Positions 31,951 through 47,279 of a stretch of 64,000 nucleotides of DNA are shown here, one piece after another. The DNA is from Pseudomonas jinjuensis (GTDB taxonomy: Bacteria > Pseudomonadota > Gammaproteobacteria > Pseudomonadales > Pseudomonadaceae). A model generated the notes under the pieces. It saw only the letters and a list, made by a program, of their open reading frames with translations. It did not search any database and was not told the origin of the DNA. The position numbers and the translations under genes were made by a program. The stretch spans positions 62,001 to 126,000 of the forward strand of contig NZ_FNIJ01000019.1 in the NCBI RefSeq assembly GCF_900103845.1. The letters are read 5' to 3'. Within the stretch, counting starts at the first letter, position 1, and the number at the start of each line of letters is the position of its first letter.

Positions 31951-33129
31951 TCAATCAGCCTGGCGACGCAGGAATGCCGGGATATCCAGGTAGTCCAGGT
32001 CGTCCTGCGGGTTGAGTTTCGCCGCGGTGGCCGCGCCGCCGTGGTTCTGGCGCATCACGGTCGGACGGTCCAGGTCGCGGTAGTTCACCGACTGCTGCTC
32101 GCGTACCGGAGCCTGGGCGCTGACGGACTGGCTCTGCACGGTGTTGTCGACGACCTTGACCGGCTTCTCCAGGCGCGCGCCGAGGCCGGTGGCGACCACG
32201 GTGACGTGCAGCTCGTCGCGCATGTCCGGATCGATCACGGTGCCCACCTTGACGGTGGCGTGCTCGGAGGCGAACTGCTCGATGATGTTGCCGACGTCGG
32301 AGTACTCGCCCAGGGACAGGTCCGGACCGGCGGTGATGTTCACCAGGATGCCGCGGGCGCCCTGCAGGTTGACGTCTTCCAGCAGCGGGTTGCGGATCGC
32401 CGCCTCGGTGGCCTCACGGGCGCGGTTCGGGCCGCTGGCGCAGCCGGTGCCCATCATCGCCATGCCCATCTCGCTCATCACGGTCTTCACGTCGGCGAAG
32501 TCGACGTTGATCATGCCCGGACGCTTGATGATGTCGGAGATGCCACGCACGGCGCCGGCCAGCACGTCGTCCGCCTTGGCGAAGGCGGCCAGCAGGCTGG
32601 CGTCCTTGCCGAGGATGGTCAGCAGCTTCTCGTTGGGGATGGTGATCAGCGAGTCGACGCTCTCGGCGAGCGAGCGGATGCCTTCATCGGCGATCTGCAT
32701 GCGCTTGCGGCCTTCGAACGGGAACGGACGGGTCACCACGGCAACGGTGAGGATGCCCATTTCCTTCGCCACTTCGGCAATGATCGGCGCCGCACCGGTA
32801 CCGGTACCGCCACCCATGCCGGTGGTGATGAAGACCATGTCGGCGCCTTCCAGCACTTCGGCGATGCGGTCACGGTCTTCCAGGGCGGCCTGGCGGCCCA
32901 CTTCGGGGTTGGCGCCGGCGCCCAGGCCCTTGGTCACGCCCGGGCCGAGCTGCAGCACGGTGCGCGCCGCGATGTTCTTCAGCGCCTGGGCATCGGTGTT
33001 GGCGCAAATGAACTCCACGCCGTCGACGATGTTCTTGGCCATGTGGTTGACCGCGTTGCCACCGCCGCCACCCACGCCGATTACTTTGATTACCGCCGTT
33101 TGCGGAACGTTATCTACCAGTTCAAACAT
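31951..33129 (-). CDS. ftsZ: Cell division GTPase FtsZ
   Basis: A 392-aa tubulin homologue forming the Z ring. GTP binding is shown by GVGGGGGNAVNHM near the N-terminus and the tubulin signature GGGTGTGAAP near 105-114. The T7 loop NVDFADVKTVM carries the catalytic Asp. A variable linker leads to the conserved C-terminal peptide LDYLDIPAFLRRQAD, which binds FtsA and ZipA. AGGAGAGGGGAA lies before the ATG. It follows ftsA by 57 bases. Confidence 0.99.
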   Translation of the reverse strand: MFELVDNVPQTAVIKVIGVGGGGGNAVNHMAKNIVDGVEFICANTDAQALKNIAARTVLQLGPGVTKGLGAGANPEVGRQAALEDRDRIAEVLEGADMVFITTGMGGGTGTGAAPIIAEVAKEMGILTVAVVTRPFPFEGRKRMQIADEGIRSLAESVDSLITIPNEKLLTILGKDASLLAAFAKADDVLAGAVRGISDIIKRPGMINVDFADVKTVMSEMGMAMMGTGCASGPNRAREATEAAIRNPLLEDVNLQGARGILVNITAGPDLSLGEYSDVGNIIEQFASEHATVKVGTVIDPDMRDELHVTVVATGLGARLEKPVKVVDNTVQSQSVSAQAPVREQQSVNYRDLDRPTVMRQNHGGAATAAKLNPQDDLDYLDIPAFLRRQAD

Positions 33130-33186
33130 TTCCCCTCTCCTTCCTTTTCTAGTTCTGTTGCCTGCTGTTTTTACCGCGGTGTTACA

Positions 33187-34431
33187 TCAGAAATTTCCCT
33201 GAACCCAGCGCCTGAGGCGCTCGAACACCGGAGCCCTGGGTTCGTCGTTGAAGCTGCTGCCGGGCATGGCGATGCCGTCGGACTGCTTCTGCAGCCCGTA
33301 GAAGAGCAAGCCGACGCCCGTGGAATAGATCGGATTGCGCACGACGTCGGTGAGACCCTTGACGCCCTGCGGCACGCCCAGGCGCACCGGCATGTGGAAG
33401 ATTTCCTCGGCCAGTTCCACGGCCCCTTCCATCTTCGCGGTGCCACCGGTGAGGACGATCCCCGCGGGAATCAGGTCCTCGTAGCCGCTGCGGCGCAGTT
33501 CCGCCTGGACCAGGGTGAACAGCTCGTCGTAGCGCGGCTCGACCACTTCGGCCAGCGCCTGGCGGGAAAGTTCACGCGGCGGGCGATCGCCGACGCTGGG
33601 CACCTTGATGGTTTCGCCGGCGCCGGCCAGCTTGGCCAGGGCGCAGGCGTAACGGATCTTGATTTCCTCGGCGTACTGGGTCGGCGTGCGCAGCGCCATG
33701 GCGATGTCGTTGGTGACCTGGTCGCCGGCGATCGGGATCACCGCGGTGTGGCGGATGGCGCCTTCGGTGAAGATGGCGATGTCGGTGGTGCCGCCGCCGA
33801 TGTCCACCAGGCAGACGCCCAGTTCCTTCTCGTCCTCGGTGATCACCGAGTGGGCCGAGGCCAGTTGCTCGAGGATGATGTCATCGACCTCGAGGCCGCA
33901 GCGGCGCACGCACTTCTCGATGTTCTGAGCCGCGTTGACCGCACAGGTGACCACGTGGACCTTGGCCTCCAGGCGCACCCCGGACATGCCCAGCGGCTCG
34001 CGCACGCCTTCCTGGTTGTCGATCACGTAGTCCTGGGCCAGCGTGTGCAGCACGCGCTGGTCGGCGGGGATGGCGACCGCCTGGGCCGCGTCGAGGACGC
34101 GGTCGATGTCCGCCGAGCTCACCTCGCGGTCGCGGATCGCCACGATGCCGTGGGAGTTCAGGCTGCGGATGTGGTTGCCGGCGATGCCGACGAATGCCGA
34201 GTGGATACGGCAGCCGGCCATCTGCTGGGCCTCGTCGATGGCGCGCTGGATCGACTGCACGGTGGACTCGATGTTCACCACCACGCCCTTCTTCAGGCCG
34301 CGGGACGGATGGGTCCCGATGCCGACGATCTCCAGCTTGCCGTCGGCCGCGACCTCGCCCACCAGCGCCACCACCTTGGAGGTGCCGATGTCCAGGCCGA
34401 CGACCATTTTGCCGCTCTGCACGCTTGCCAT
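33187..34431 (-). CDS. ftsA: Cell division protein FtsA
   Basis: A 414-aa actin-like ATPase that anchors FtsZ to the membrane. It has the phosphate 1 motif GLDIGTSKVVALV, phosphate 2 LVDIGGGTTDIAIF (about 200-213), the adenosine motif VLTGGTAKMEG and the C-terminal amphipathic helix VFERLRRWVQGNF. I use ATG 34431 (MASVQSGK). A GTG at 34458 overlaps the ftsQ stop (GTGA) and would add 9 residues; the GAGGGGG site lies between the two, favouring the downstream start. Confidence 0.98.
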   Translation of the reverse strand: MASVQSGKMVVGLDIGTSKVVALVGEVAADGKLEIVGIGTHPSRGLKKGVVVNIESTVQSIQRAIDEAQQMAGCRIHSAFVGIAGNHIRSLNSHGIVAIRDREVSSADIDRVLDAAQAVAIPADQRVLHTLAQDYVIDNQEGVREPLGMSGVRLEAKVHVVTCAVNAAQNIEKCVRRCGLEVDDIILEQLASAHSVITEDEKELGVCLVDIGGGTTDIAIFTEGAIRHTAVIPIAGDQVTNDIAMALRTPTQYAEEIKIRYACALAKLAGAGETIKVPSVGDRPPRELSRQALAEVVEPRYDELFTLVQAELRRSGYEDLIPAGIVLTGGTAKMEGAVELAEEIFHMPVRLGVPQGVKGLTDVVRNPIYSTGVGLLFYGLQKQSDGIAMPGSSFNDEPRAPVFERLRRWVQGNF

Positions 34432-34454
34432 GTTTACCGAATTCCCCCTCAAAT

Positions 34455-35321
34455 TCACTGCACGGTTCCGGCCGCAGCCACCGTCGTCTCGGGCATCGGA
34501 TCACGCCACGCCACGGCCAGGCCGTTGGGGTAGCGCATGTCGATGCGCGCAATTTTCGAAATCTGTTCCTTCAGCGCCTTCTCGTAGATGGTCACGAAAC
34601 GGCGAATCTGTTCGACCGCATGGTCGCGCCCCAGCACGATCTGCACGCCCCGGGCGGTGCTCAGGGTCCAGGCCCCGCGCGAACTCATCTCCAGGCTGGA
34701 GATGCTGAAGCCCAGCGGGCGCAGCATCTGGCTGAGGATCTGGTACTGCTGCATCACCTGCTGCTGGGCGCGCTGCGGCCCGGACAGGCGCGGCAGGTGT
34801 TCGTAATTGGCCAGCTCCCGCGGCGCGAAGGCCTGGCCCTGGTTGTTCAGCAGCGCCTCGTCGCCCCAGCGGGCGATCGGCAGCTGTTCCTCCAGGCGCA
34901 CCACCACCTGGTCCGGCCACACGCGACGGACTTCGGCGTGGGCGATCCACGGCATCTGCTCCAGCTCCTGGCGCATGCCGGCCAGGTCCACGCTGAAGAA
35001 GCTCGCCGAAACGAACGGGCTGATGCGCTGCTGCACCGCCTGCTGGCTGATGTAGCTGAGGTCGCCCTCGACGCTGACCTTGGCGATCGGCCGGTCGGCG
35101 TACGGCAGCACGTACTGCGCACCGTGGTAGGCGCCGAAGCCGAGCCCGGCCAGCAGCAGCGGCCACAGCAGCAGCTTGATGAAGCCGAAGCTCGGCTTCG
35201 GCACGCGCGCGCTCAACGGTTCCTTGGCTACCAGACGGCTGGCGCCACGCGGCACCTGCTTGCGCGCAGGTGCGGAGCGGCCGTAGCCGGGTTGCGGATG
35301 GCGGAGCGTCGCGCCGTTCAT
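34455..35321 (-). CDS. ftsQ: Cell division protein FtsQ
   Basis: A 288-aa bitopic divisome protein. A basic cytoplasmic N-terminus precedes one membrane helix (about 48-66, [20 protein letters not shown]). The periplasmic POTRA domain starts at [18 protein letters not shown], followed by the beta domain that binds FtsB/FtsL. It is of normal length and lies between ddlB (4 bases) and ftsA in the conserved order. Confidence 0.98.
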   Translation of the reverse strand: MNGATLRHPQPGYGRSAPARKQVPRGASRLVAKEPLSARVPKPSFGFIKLLLWPLLLAGLGFGAYHGAQYVLPYADRPIAKVSVEGDLSYISQQAVQQRISPFVSASFFSVDLAGMRQELEQMPWIAHAEVRRVWPDQVVVRLEEQLPIARWGDEALLNNQGQAFAPRELANYEHLPRLSGPQRAQQQVMQQYQILSQMLRPLGFSISSLEMSSRGAWTLSTARGVQIVLGRDHAVEQIRRFVTIYEKALKEQISKIARIDMRYPNGLAVAWRDPMPETTVAAAGTVQ

Positions 35322-35325
35322 GGTC

Positions 35326-37719
<2,394 letters not shown>

Positions 37720-37727
<8 letters not shown>

Positions 37728-38793
37728 GGGCCACCTCCAGGCAGGCATCGACTACCGTGCGGGTAGCCTCGGGCTTGGCCAGCGCGCGGGCGCGGGCGGC
37801 CATGCGGGTCAGGGTTTCGGGTTGCATCAGGACCTCGGACAACTGCGCAGCCAGTTCGGCGGCGCCGGTGGATTTTTGCGGCAGCAGGCGCGCGGCGCCC
37901 TCGCTTACCAGGAATTCGGCATTGCGGGTCTGGTGATCATCGATCGCGTGGGGCAGGGGCACCAGGAAGGACGGCAGGCCGGCTGCGGTCAGCTCGCTGA
38001 CGGTCAGCGCGCCGGCGCGGCAGATAACCAGATCGGCCCAGGCGTAGGCCGCAGCCATGTCGCTGATGAACGGAGCGACGTCGGCTTCGACAGCGGCTTC
38101 GCGATAACGCTCCGCAGTGATTTGCGCATGCTGACGACCGGCCTGATGGCGAATCGCCGGACGCTGCTCCGCCGGCACCAGCGCCAGCGCGGCCGGCAAC
38201 AGCTTGTTCAGCGGCTCGGCACCCAGGCTGCCGCCCAGCACCAGCAGGTTGACCTTGCGCCCGGCCAGCGGCGCACGCGCCTGTTCGTCGAGGAACAGCT
38301 CGCTGCGCACCGGATTGCCGGTGGTGAGGCGCTTGGCGCCGGCCGGGAAGGTATCCGGGAAGCCTTCGCAGACACGCCGGGCCATCGGCGCCAGGCTGCG
38401 GTTGGCGGTGCCGGCCACGGCGTTCTGCTCGTGGATCACCAGCGGCGCGCCGCTCAGGCGGGCCGCCAGCCCGCCGGGACCGGTGACGAAGCCGCCGAGG
38501 CCGAGCACGCACACCGGCTTCAGCCGGCGCATCACGCCAAGCGCCTGGAACAGCGACTTGCACAGGTCGAACGGCGCGCGCAGCAGCGACTTCAGCCCCT
38601 TGCCGCGCAGGCCGCTGACATTGATCAGGTGCAGCGGCAGGCCGGCCTTCGGCACCAGGTCGTTCTCGATGCCGCGCGGGGTGCCCAGCCAGTGCACGCT
38701 GTAGCCGCGCGCCTGGAATTCGCGGGCGCAGGCCAGCGCCGGGAAGACGTGCCCGCCGGTACCGCCGGCCATGATCAGGACATTACCTTTCAT
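37720..38793 (-). CDS. murG: Lipid II synthase MurG
   Basis: A 357-aa GT28 glycosyltransferase that adds GlcNAc to lipid I at the inner face of the membrane. The N-terminal [12 protein letters not shown] is the acceptor-side glycine loop. [13 protein letters not shown] is the second G loop, and the C-terminal UDP-GlcNAc motif reads [21 protein letters not shown] in part. The ATG at 38793 overlaps the end of ftsW by 11 bases. Confidence 0.98.
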
Positions 38794-39982
38794 CGGCAAA
38801 GTCCTCCTCGCTGAATTCGTACTCTTCGCTGCCCACCGCGGTGCGCCGCTCCCATTCGATACGCAGCAGCACACCCAGGCAGACGCAGCAGATCACCAGC
38901 GAGCTGCCGCCGTAGCTGAGGAACGGCAGGGTCAGGCCCTTGGTGGGCAGCAGACCGACGTTCACCCCGACGTTGATCAGGAACTGGCCGATCCACAGGA
39001 AGGCAAGGCCGTAGGCCACGTAGGCGGAGAAATACTGCTTGGCCTGCTCGGCCCAGATGCCGATGTACAGCGCGCGCAGGCTGACGAAGACGAACAGGCC
39101 GACGGTCGCCAGGGCGCCGACTATGCCGAGTTCCTCGGCCAGCACGGCGAAGACGAAGTCGGTATGCGCTTCCGGCAGGTAGAACTGCTTCTGGATGCTG
39201 TTGCCCAGGCCCATGCCGAACCAGCCGCCGCGGCCGAAGGCGATCAGCGCCTGGCTGAGCTGGTAGCCGGCGCCGAACTGGTCGGCCCAGGGATCGGTGA
39301 AGTTGGTCAGGCGCGCCATCCGGTAGGGTTGCGCCTGGATCAGCAGGACCACCGCGCCGACCGCCAGCGCCACCATCAGGCCGAAACGGAACAGGCCGAC
39401 GCCGCCGAGGAACAGCATGGCGGCGGCGGCGCCCATCATCACCACGGTGGCGCCGAAGTCCGGCTCGCGCAGCAGCAGGCCGGCCATCGGCAGCAGGACC
39501 ACGAAGGGCTTGAAGAAGCCGACCCAGCTTTCCCGCACTTCCTGCTGGCGGCGCACCAGGTAGCCGGCCATGAAGATCACCACGAAGACCTTGGCGATCT
39601 CCGACGGCTGGATGTTGAACAGGCCGAAGCCGATCCAGCGCATCGAGCCGTTCACCTCGCGGCCGATCCCCGGGGTGATCACCAGCACCAGCAGCCCGAA
39701 GGCCACCAGCAGCAGCTTCCAGCCCAGGCGCTGCCAGGTTTCCATGGGGACCAGCAGGGTCATGCCGCAGCTGATGACGCCGATCGCCAGGTAGATCAGG
39801 TGGCGCACCGAGAAGTACAGCGGGTTGTCCGACTGCGCTGCCGCCACTTCGGAAGACGCCGAAGTGACCATCACCAGGCCGAGGCCGAGCAGCGCCAGGC
39901 AACCCGCCAGCAGCGGGAAGTCCAGATCGATGCCGTTGCGGCTGATCAGCGGGGACGGGTAAGGGCGCAGGAAGGAGAGCAT
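38783..39982 (-). CDS. ftsW: Septal peptidoglycan polymerase FtsW
   Basis: A 399-aa SEDS-family glycosyltransferase with ten hydrophobic segments. It polymerises lipid II at the septum with its partner FtsI, which is encoded in the same cluster. Conserved loops include RREVNGSMRWIGFGLFNIQPSE-type sequence (SEDS signature R-W-I-x-x-G-x-x-x-Q-P-S-E) and PTKGLTLPFLSYGGSSL near the end. The ATG overlaps the murD stop by one base (TGATG). Confidence 0.97.
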   Translation of the reverse strand: MLSFLRPYPSPLISRNGIDLDFPLLAGCLALLGLGLVMVTSASSEVAAAQSDNPLYFSVRHLIYLAIGVISCGMTLLVPMETWQRLGWKLLLVAFGLLVLVITPGIGREVNGSMRWIGFGLFNIQPSEIAKVFVVIFMAGYLVRRQQEVRESWVGFFKPFVVLLPMAGLLLREPDFGATVVMMGAAAAMLFLGGVGLFRFGLMVALAVGAVVLLIQAQPYRMARLTNFTDPWADQFGAGYQLSQALIAFGRGGWFGMGLGNSIQKQFYLPEAHTDFVFAVLAEELGIVGALATVGLFVFVSLRALYIGIWAEQAKQYFSAYVAYGLAFLWIGQFLINVGVNVGLLPTKGLTLPFLSYGGSSLVICCVCLGVLLRIEWERRTAVGSEEYEFSEEDFADER

Positions 39983-41328
39983 CAGGCCAGCTCCTCCACG
40001 GCCCTGGCGAACAGGCGGCCGCGCTCTTCGAAGTTCTTGAACATGTCCAGGCTGGCGCAGGCCGGCGACAGCAATACCGCGTCGCCCGGCTCGGCCAGCT
40101 CGGCGGCGCGCTGCACCGCCTCTTCCAGGGTCTTCACCCGAACCTGCGGGAGCACATCGCCCAGCGCCGAACCGACCAGTTCGGCATCGCGGCCGAGCAG
40201 CACCACGGCGCGGCAGTACTTCGCCACGGGAGCGCGCAGGTCGCTGAAGTCGGCGCCCTTGCCGTCACCACCGGCGAGCAGCACCAGCTTGCCGTCGATA
40301 TCCGCTCCCAGCCCCTCGATGGCCGCCAGCGCGGCACCGACATTGGTGGCCTTGGAGTCGTCGTAGAAATTCACGCCCTTGCGCTCGCCAACCCACTGGC
40401 AGCGGTGCGGCAGGCCGGTGAAGCCGCGCAGGGTCGCCAGCATCGAGGCGAACGGCAGGCCCACGGCATGGCCGAGCGCCAGCGCCGCCAGGGCGTTGGA
40501 CTGGTTATGCGCGCCGCGGATCTTCAGCTCGCTGGCCGGCATCAGCCTGTCGAACTGGAAGGCCAGCCACTTCTCGCCGTCCTCCTCGATCAGGCCGAAG
40601 GCCTTGAAGTCGGGCTTGTTGGTGCCGAAGGTCCAGCACGGCACGTTGTCGGCGATCAGCGGACGGCTCAGCGGGTCGGCACGGTTCACCACCACCTGCT
40701 TCGCGCCGCGGAAGATGCGGTGCTTGGCCAGGTGATAGTCGGCCATGCCGGCGTAGCGATCCATGTGGTCTTCGCTGACGTTCAGGCAGGTGGCGACTTC
40801 GGCGTTCAGCCGCTCGCAGGCCTCCAGCTGGAAGCTGGACAGCTCCAGCACGTACAGCTCGACGTCGTCGGCCAGCAGGTCGAGCGCCGGGGTACCGAGG
40901 TTGCCGCCCACCGCCACGCGCATGCCGGCCGCCGCGGCCATCTCGCCGACCAGGGTGGTGACGGTGCTCTTGGCATTGGAGCCGGTGATGGCGACGATCG
41001 GCGCCTTGGCATGACGGGCGAACAGGTCGATGTCGCCGGACATCTTCACGCCCTGCGCGGCAGCGGCGGCCAGCGCCGGCGTGCGCAGGGAAAGACCGGG
41101 GCTGACGTAGAGCTCGCGGGCGCGGCAGAGGAACTCGACGTCCAGCTCGCCGCAGCGCACTTCCACCTGCGGGAACTGGGTGCGCAGGGTAGCCAGCTCT
41201 GGCGGATTCTCCCGCGTATCGGCGACGGCGAACGGCACGCCCAGGCGCGCCAGGAAGCGCACCAGCGACATGCCGCTCTTGCCGAGGCCGACAACGATGC
41301 GGAAGTGGTCAGAGGCGATCAGGCTCAT
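39982..41328 (-). CDS. murD: UDP-N-acetylmuramoylalanine--D-glutamate ligase
   Basis: A 448-aa Mur ligase adding D-Glu. Features are VVGLGKSGMSLVRFL (UDP site), the P-loop ITGSNAKSTVTTLVG, ELSSFQLE, NVSEDHMDRY and YDDSKATNVGAALAAIE. It lies between mraY (13-base gap) and ftsW (one-base overlap). Confidence 0.98.
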   Translation of the reverse strand: MSLIASDHFRIVVGLGKSGMSLVRFLARLGVPFAVADTRENPPELATLRTQFPQVEVRCGELDVEFLCRARELYVSPGLSLRTPALAAAAAQGVKMSGDIDLFARHAKAPIVAITGSNAKSTVTTLVGEMAAAAGMRVAVGGNLGTPALDLLADDVELYVLELSSFQLEACERLNAEVATCLNVSEDHMDRYAGMADYHLAKHRIFRGAKQVVVNRADPLSRPLIADNVPCWTFGTNKPDFKAFGLIEEDGEKWLAFQFDRLMPASELKIRGAHNQSNALAALALGHAVGLPFASMLATLRGFTGLPHRCQWVGERKGVNFYDDSKATNVGAALAAIEGLGADIDGKLVLLAGGDGKGADFSDLRAPVAKYCRAVVLLGRDAELVGSALGDVLPQVRVKTLEEAVQRAAELAEPGDAVLLSPACASLDMFKNFEERGRLFARAVEELA

Positions 41329-41341
41329 CTTCTCGCTGCCC

Positions 41342-42424
41342 TCAACGCAGTTTCAACGTGGCCAGGCCGATCAGCACGAGAATCACCGTGATGATCCAGA
41401 AGCGCACGATCACGCGCGGCTCCGGCCAGCCCTTGAGTTCGAAGTGGTGGTGGATCGGCGCCATGCGGAACACGCGCTTGCCGGTCAGCTTGAACGAGGC
41501 GACCTGGATCACCACCGACAGGGTTTCCATGACGAACACGCCACCCATGATGAACAGCACGATCTCCTGGCGGACGATCACCGCCAAGGTGCCCAGCGCG
41601 GCGCCCAGCGCCAGTGCTCCGACGTCGCCCATGAAGACCTGCGCCGGATAGGTGTTGAACCAGAGGAAGCCGAGGCCCGCGCCGACTATCGCCGCGCAGA
41701 ACACGATCAGCTCGCCCGCCCCCGGAACGTTGGGGATCAGCAGGTATTCGGCGAATTTCACGTTGCCCGACAGGTAGCAGAAGATGCCCAGGGCGCCGCC
41801 GACCATCACCGTCGGCATGATCGCCAGGCCGTCGAGGCCGTCGGTCAGGTTCACCGCGTTGCTCGAGCCGACGATGACGAAGTAGGTCAGCACGACGAAG
41901 AAGATCCCCAGGGGGATTTCCACGTTCTTCAGCAGCGGCACGATCAGGGTGGTCTCGACTGGTGTTTCGGCGGTCATATAAAGGAAGAGCGCTGCGGCGA
42001 GACCGAACACCGACTGCCAGAAATACTTCCAGCGGCTCGGCAGGCCGCGGGAGTTCTTCTCGATCACCTTGCGGTAGTCGTCGACCCAGCCGATGGCGCC
42101 GAACAGCAGGGTAACGACCAGCACCACCCACACGTAGCGGTTCGTCAGGTCGGCCCAGAGCAGGGTGCTGATGGCGATGGCGGTGAGGATCAGCGCGCCG
42201 CCCATGGTCGGCGTGCCCTTCTTCGACAGGTGCGATTGCGGCCCGTCGTTGCGCACGGCCTGGCCGATCTGGCGGATCTGCAGGGTGCGGATCATCCACG
42301 GCCCCAGCCACAGCGACAGGGCGAGCGCGGTCAGCACGCTGAAGATGCCGCGCAGGGTCAGGTACTGGAAGACGCCGAAGCCCTTGTAGAACTGTTGCAG
42401 GTACTCGGCGAGCAGCAGCAGCAT
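41342..42424 (-). CDS. mraY: Phospho-MurNAc-pentapeptide translocase MraY
   Basis: A 360-aa membrane enzyme with ten segments. It transfers phospho-MurNAc-pentapeptide to undecaprenyl phosphate, giving lipid I. Catalytic Asp pair in GWVDDYRK (about 114-121), [10 protein letters not shown] near residue 70, [22 protein letters not shown] and the C-terminal histidine motif [14 protein letters not shown] are all present. The ATG at 42424 overlaps the murF stop by one base (TAATG), which settles the start. Confidence 0.98.
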   Translation of the reverse strand: MLLLLAEYLQQFYKGFGVFQYLTLRGIFSVLTALALSLWLGPWMIRTLQIRQIGQAVRNDGPQSHLSKKGTPTMGGALILTAIAISTLLWADLTNRYVWVVLVVTLLFGAIGWVDDYRKVIEKNSRGLPSRWKYFWQSVFGLAAALFLYMTAETPVETTLIVPLLKNVEIPLGIFFVVLTYFVIVGSSNAVNLTDGLDGLAIMPTVMVGGALGIFCYLSGNVKFAEYLLIPNVPGAGELIVFCAAIVGAGLGFLWFNTYPAQVFMGDVGALALGAALGTLAVIVRQEIVLFIMGGVFVMETLSVVIQVASFKLTGKRVFRMAPIHHHFELKGWPEPRVIVRFWIITVILVLIGLATLKLR

Positions 42425-43788
42425 TAATGAGTCTCCTCGGAGGAACCGCACAGCGCCGCGACGACCTTGTCCATCGCGGCGCTACGGGAACCCTTGATCA
42501 GAATGGTGGTTGTCGGTTGCTCGCCGGACAGCGCCTGGATCAGGCTGGCCTGGTCGGCGAAGTGCCGGCCCTGTGCCCCGAATGCCTGGACGGCGTGGGC
42601 CATCAGCGGACCGACGGCGTAGAGCGCACTGACCTTGCCCGCGGCGTAGGCGCCCACCTCGCGGTGTGCGGCCTCGGCCCAGGCACCCAGTTCGCCCATG
42701 TCTCCGAGGACCAGGACGGTCCGGCCGGAAAAGCCGGCGAGTATATCAACGGCCGCGCAGATTGACGCCGGGTTGGCGTTGTAGCTGTCGTCGATCACGC
42801 GCATGCCGTTGGCGGCCAGTTGCGCTACGGCGCGGCCCTTCACCGGCTGCAGGCTCTGCAGGCCGTCGACGATCCCGACCAGTGGCACGCCGAGGGCATG
42901 GGCGGCGGCGGCGGCGGCCAGCGCATTGCTGACGTTGTGCTCGCCCAGCAGGTTGAGCTGGATGCGCGCCTCGCCGGCCAGGCCGCGCAGGGTGAAGCCG
43001 ACGCAGCCGCGCGGATCGCGGGAAACGTCGCTGGCATGGAAGTCGGCGGCGGCATCGCGCAGGCCGAAGCCCAGCACCTTGCGGCCGGCGACGCGGGCCT
43101 TCCAGACATCGAAGGCCGGATCGTCGCGATTGAGTACCGCGATGCCATCGGCATCCAGGCCTTCGAGGATTTCGCCCTTGGCCTGGACGATCTTGTCCTG
43201 TCCGCCGAACTCGCCGACATGGGCGGTTCCGGCATTGGTGATGATCGCCACCTGCGGCCGGGTCAGACCCACGGTGTAGGCGATCTCGCCGATGCGCGAG
43301 GCGCCGAGCTCGATCACCGCGCTGCGGTGATCGGCGCCGATCTGCAGCAGGGTCAGCGGCGCGCCGAGGTCGTTGTTCAGGTTGCCGCGGGTGGCCAGCA
43401 CGTCGCCCTGGGTGCGCAGGATGCTGGCGAGCATTTCCTTCACCGTGGTCTTGCCGCTGGAGCCGGTGACGGCGGCCACCTTGCCGCGGAAGGCATCGCG
43501 ATTCAGCGCGCCAAGCTGCCCCAGCGCCACCCGGGTATCACGCACCACCAGTTGCGGCAGCGGCGCATCTGCGACTTCCCGCTCGACCAGCGCAGCGACC
43601 GCACCGCGGGCAGCCACATCGGCCAGATAGTCGTGACCGTCGAAACGCGGCCCGGTGAGCGCGATGAACAGCTGGCCGGCGGCGATGGAGCGACTGTCGG
43701 TGCCGACCGCGTCGAAGGACAGGTCGGCTCCGACCAGGCGGCCATCGAGCGGAGCAGCGACTTCGCTGAGCAGACGCGGCTCAAGCAT
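42424..43788 (-). CDS. murF: UDP-MurNAc-tripeptide--D-Ala-D-Ala ligase
   Basis: A 454-aa Mur ligase that adds D-Ala-D-Ala, the product of DdlB encoded in the same cluster. It has [15 protein letters not shown], the P-loop [38 protein letters not shown] and [15 protein letters not shown] lies 6 bases before the ATG, and the gene overlaps the murE end by 8 bases. Confidence 0.98.
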   Translation of the reverse strand: MLEPRLLSEVAAPLDGRLVGADLSFDAVGTDSRSIAAGQLFIALTGPRFDGHDYLADVAARGAVAALVEREVADAPLPQLVVRDTRVALGQLGALNRDAFRGKVAAVTGSSGKTTVKEMLASILRTQGDVLATRGNLNNDLGAPLTLLQIGADHRSAVIELGASRIGEIAYTVGLTRPQVAIITNAGTAHVGEFGGQDKIVQAKGEILEGLDADGIAVLNRDDPAFDVWKARVAGRKVLGFGLRDAAADFHASDVSRDPRGCVGFTLRGLAGEARIQLNLLGEHNVSNALAAAAAAHALGVPLVGIVDGLQSLQPVKGRAVAQLAANGMRVIDDSYNANPASICAAVDILAGFSGRTVLVLGDMGELGAWAEAAHREVGAYAAGKVSALYAVGPLMAHAVQAFGAQGRHFADQASLIQALSGEQPTTTILIKGSRSAAMDKVVAALCGSSEETH

Positions 43789-45243
43789 GCTTCACCTCCC
43801 AGGCATCCAGCGCCCTGGTGGCCTGATCCAGATCGGAGAACGGCTGGCGAACACCGTCGATCTCCTGGTAATCCTCATGCCCCTTGCCGGCAAGCAGCAC
43901 AACGTCGTCGGCACCGGCAGCGGCGATCAGCCGGGCAATGGCCTCGCCGCGGGCGGAAACGAAGGTCACCGCCTCGGGATGGGCGAAGCCGGCACGGATG
44001 TCGTCGATGATCTGCGCGCTCTTCTCGGTGCGCGGATTGTCGTCGGTCACCAGCACGGCGTCGGCGTGGTGCTCGGCGACCTCGGCCATCAGCGGACGCT
44101 TGCCGCGGTCGCGGTCGCCGCCGCAGCCGAACAGGCACAGCAGCTTGCCACGCACGTGCGGGCGCAGGGCCAGCAGGACTTTTTCCAGCGCGTCCGGGGT
44201 ATGCGCGTAGTCGACCACCACCAGCGGCTTGTCGCCGCCACCCAGGCGCTGCATGCGCCCCATGGGACCCTGGAGTTGCGGCAGCACGTCGAGGATCTCG
44301 CCCAGCGGATGGTCGAGGGCCAGCAGCGCGCCGACCACCGCCAGCAGGTTGCTCAGGTTGAAACGTCCCAGCAGCGGGCTGCGCAGCAGGCCTTCGCCAC
44401 GCGGGGTGACCAGTTGCGCCTCGACGCCGGCCTCGCTGAAACGCGCTTCACGGCAATAGAGGAAGGCAGACGGATCGCTCAGGCTGTAGCCCATCAGGCG
44501 CGACGGTTGCTTTTCCGCCGCCAGCTGGCGGCCGAACTCGTCGTCCAGGTTGACCACCCGGCAACGCAGGCCGGGCCAGGCGAACAGCCTGGCCTTGGCG
44601 GCGGCGTAGGCATCCATGGAACCGTGATAGTCGAGGTGGTCGCGGGACAGGTTGGTGAATACCGCGACGTCGAAGGACAGGGCGGCCACCCGGCCCTGTT
44701 CGAGGCCGTGGGAGGAAACTTCCATCGCCACCGCCCGCGCGCCGTCCTGCTTGAGCCGCGCCAGGGTGGCCTGCAGCGCCAGCGGATCGGGTGTGGTGTG
44801 GCGGCCGCTTTCCAGCGCGCCGTGGAAACCGGTGCCCAGGGTGCCGACGATGCCGCAACGCTCGCCGAGCCGGTCGAGCGCCTGGGCCAGCAGCTGGCTG
44901 ACGCTGGTCTTGCCGTTGGTGCCGGTCACGCCGACCAGGTCCAGGCCACGGCTGGGCTCGCCATAGAAGCGCCCGGCAATCGCCGACAGCTGCATGGCCA
45001 GCCCCTTGATGGCGATCAGCGGCACGTCGCTGGCCGGCAGATCTCCAGCGCCTTCGGCTTCATAGGCAATGGCCGAGGCGCCACGGGCGATGGCGTCGGC
45101 GATGTGCGCACGGCCATCCTGGCGCCCGCCGGGAATGGCCAGGAACAGGTCGCCCGGCTTGACCGCGCGGCTGTCCAGGGTGAGTTCGCGAATCAGCAGG
45201 CTGCTTTCCGCCTGCGGCAGCAGTTGGTTCAGGCTCATCGGCA

Positions 45244-45244
<1 letters not shown>
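43781..45244 (-). CDS. murE: UDP-MurNAc-L-Ala-D-Glu--meso-diaminopimelate ligase
   Basis: A 487-aa Mur ligase. It has LDSRAVKPGDLFLA, the P-loop VTGTNGKTSVSQLLAQ, EVSSHGLEQGRV, NLSRDHLDYHG, and the DNPR motif in TDDNPRTEK that binds meso-diaminopimelate, consistent with a Gram-negative wall. The ATG overlaps the ftsI stop by one base. Confidence 0.98.

Positions 45245-47275
<2,031 letters not shown>

Positions 47276-47279
<4 letters not shown>

Noticed and set aside
32041..34533. An 830-codon plus-strand frame
   Set aside because: Antisense to ftsZ and ftsA. The composition is that of a shadow frame.
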